64,000 bases of DNA, from NCBI GenBank assembly GCA_016718405.1, contig JADKDJ010000004.1, positions 62,001-126,000 of the forward strand. Reading direction: 5' to 3'. The DNA is from Candidatus Rhodoferax odensensis (lineage in GTDB: Bacteria; Pseudomonadota; Gammaproteobacteria; Burkholderiales; Burkholderiaceae_C). Shown one piece after another: positions 63,949 to 64,000 of this stretch (position 1 is its first letter; each line of letters opens with the position of its first letter). The translations under genes and the position numbers were made by a program. The notes below the pieces were generated by a model. That model searched no databases and was not told the DNA's origin. It saw only the letters and a program-made list of their open reading frames with translations.

Positions 63949-64000
63949 CGGGGGTCTCCTTGGCGGTGGGCGCCGTCATTAATGGTAAAGGAGTACTACT

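Noticed and set aside
63979..64000. Possible 3' end of another minus-strand gene (…VVLLYH then TAA)
   Set aside because: Only six codons are inside the window; it could be the missing ATP-grasp partner but nothing in the sequence proves it.

Overview
The window is high-GC DNA from a facultatively anaerobic betaproteobacterium, most likely Burkholderiales and close to Comamonadaceae (Rhodoferax/Polaromonas-like). This rests on the housekeeping order pgk ... pyk-fba-purC ... purE-purK-sua5, on the def-fmt / LysM-dprA-smg divergent block, on TACAAT/TAAAAT-type -10 boxes, and on short GC-rich dispersed repeats. No rRNA, tRNA, CRISPR, transposase or phage gene is visible.

Positions 1-27,000 are mainly core genome. 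The exception is a 5'-truncated fused indolepyruvate:ferredoxin oxidoreductase (1-3144). Then come yajC-secD-secF, a DUF1631 gene, smg-dprA-LysM (minus), def-fmt, azlC-azlD, pgk, an HPt/receiver pair, pyk, fba, a strong terminator, purC, purE-purK-sua5 and a GDSL-type lipoprotein. Three items look degraded: a REC-GGDEF remnant (17386-17534), a thioredoxin-fold co-chaperone with an in-frame amber codon directly before the active site (21831-22739), and the lipoprotein, whose catalytic Ser and His appear replaced.

Positions 27,000-64,000 form an island for anaerobic aromatic catabolism. A divergent LysR regulator faces a phenylglyoxylate dehydrogenase operon (padE, a padH/padF-like fusion, padG, padI). 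A branched-chain-type ABC transporter and a benzoate-CoA ligase follow. A GNAT acetyltransferase and a cysteine-free Rrf2 regulator lie divergently to a thioesterase, phenylacetyl-CoA:acceptor oxidoreductase (padBCD), phenylacetate-CoA ligase (padJ) and 4-hydroxybenzoyl-CoA reductase (hcrCAB). Next come a one-chain NfnA-NfnB-like bifurcating transhydrogenase, a rubrerythrin, DUF2249, hemerythrin, two NnrS-like membrane proteins, a tandem GNAT, a SufT/DUF59 protein, a second fused indolepyruvate oxidoreductase, a ferritin-like protein and (minus) an ADP-forming acyl-CoA synthetase alpha-like protein.

Together these encode a plausible funnel. Aryl pyruvates from Phe/Tyr go to arylacetyl-CoA by the indolepyruvate oxidoreductases; arylacetates enter through PadJ. 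Arylacetyl-CoA is oxidised by PadBCD to arylglyoxylate and by PadEFGHI to (4-hydroxy)benzoyl-CoA, and HcrCAB dehydroxylates the Tyr-derived branch to benzoyl-CoA. No benzoyl-CoA reductase lies in the window. The NfnAB fusion would balance ferredoxin, NADH and NADPH, and the iron/NO/O2-related genes could protect the Fe-S enzymes.

Three island genes (livF, benzoate-CoA ligase, second indolepyruvate oxidoreductase) carry single-base frameshifts, three of the four near G runs. They may be real lesions or assembly errors. Two repeat families overlap functional sequence: one forms leader ORFs before both CoA-ligase genes, the other is translated as the N-terminal extension of HcrA.
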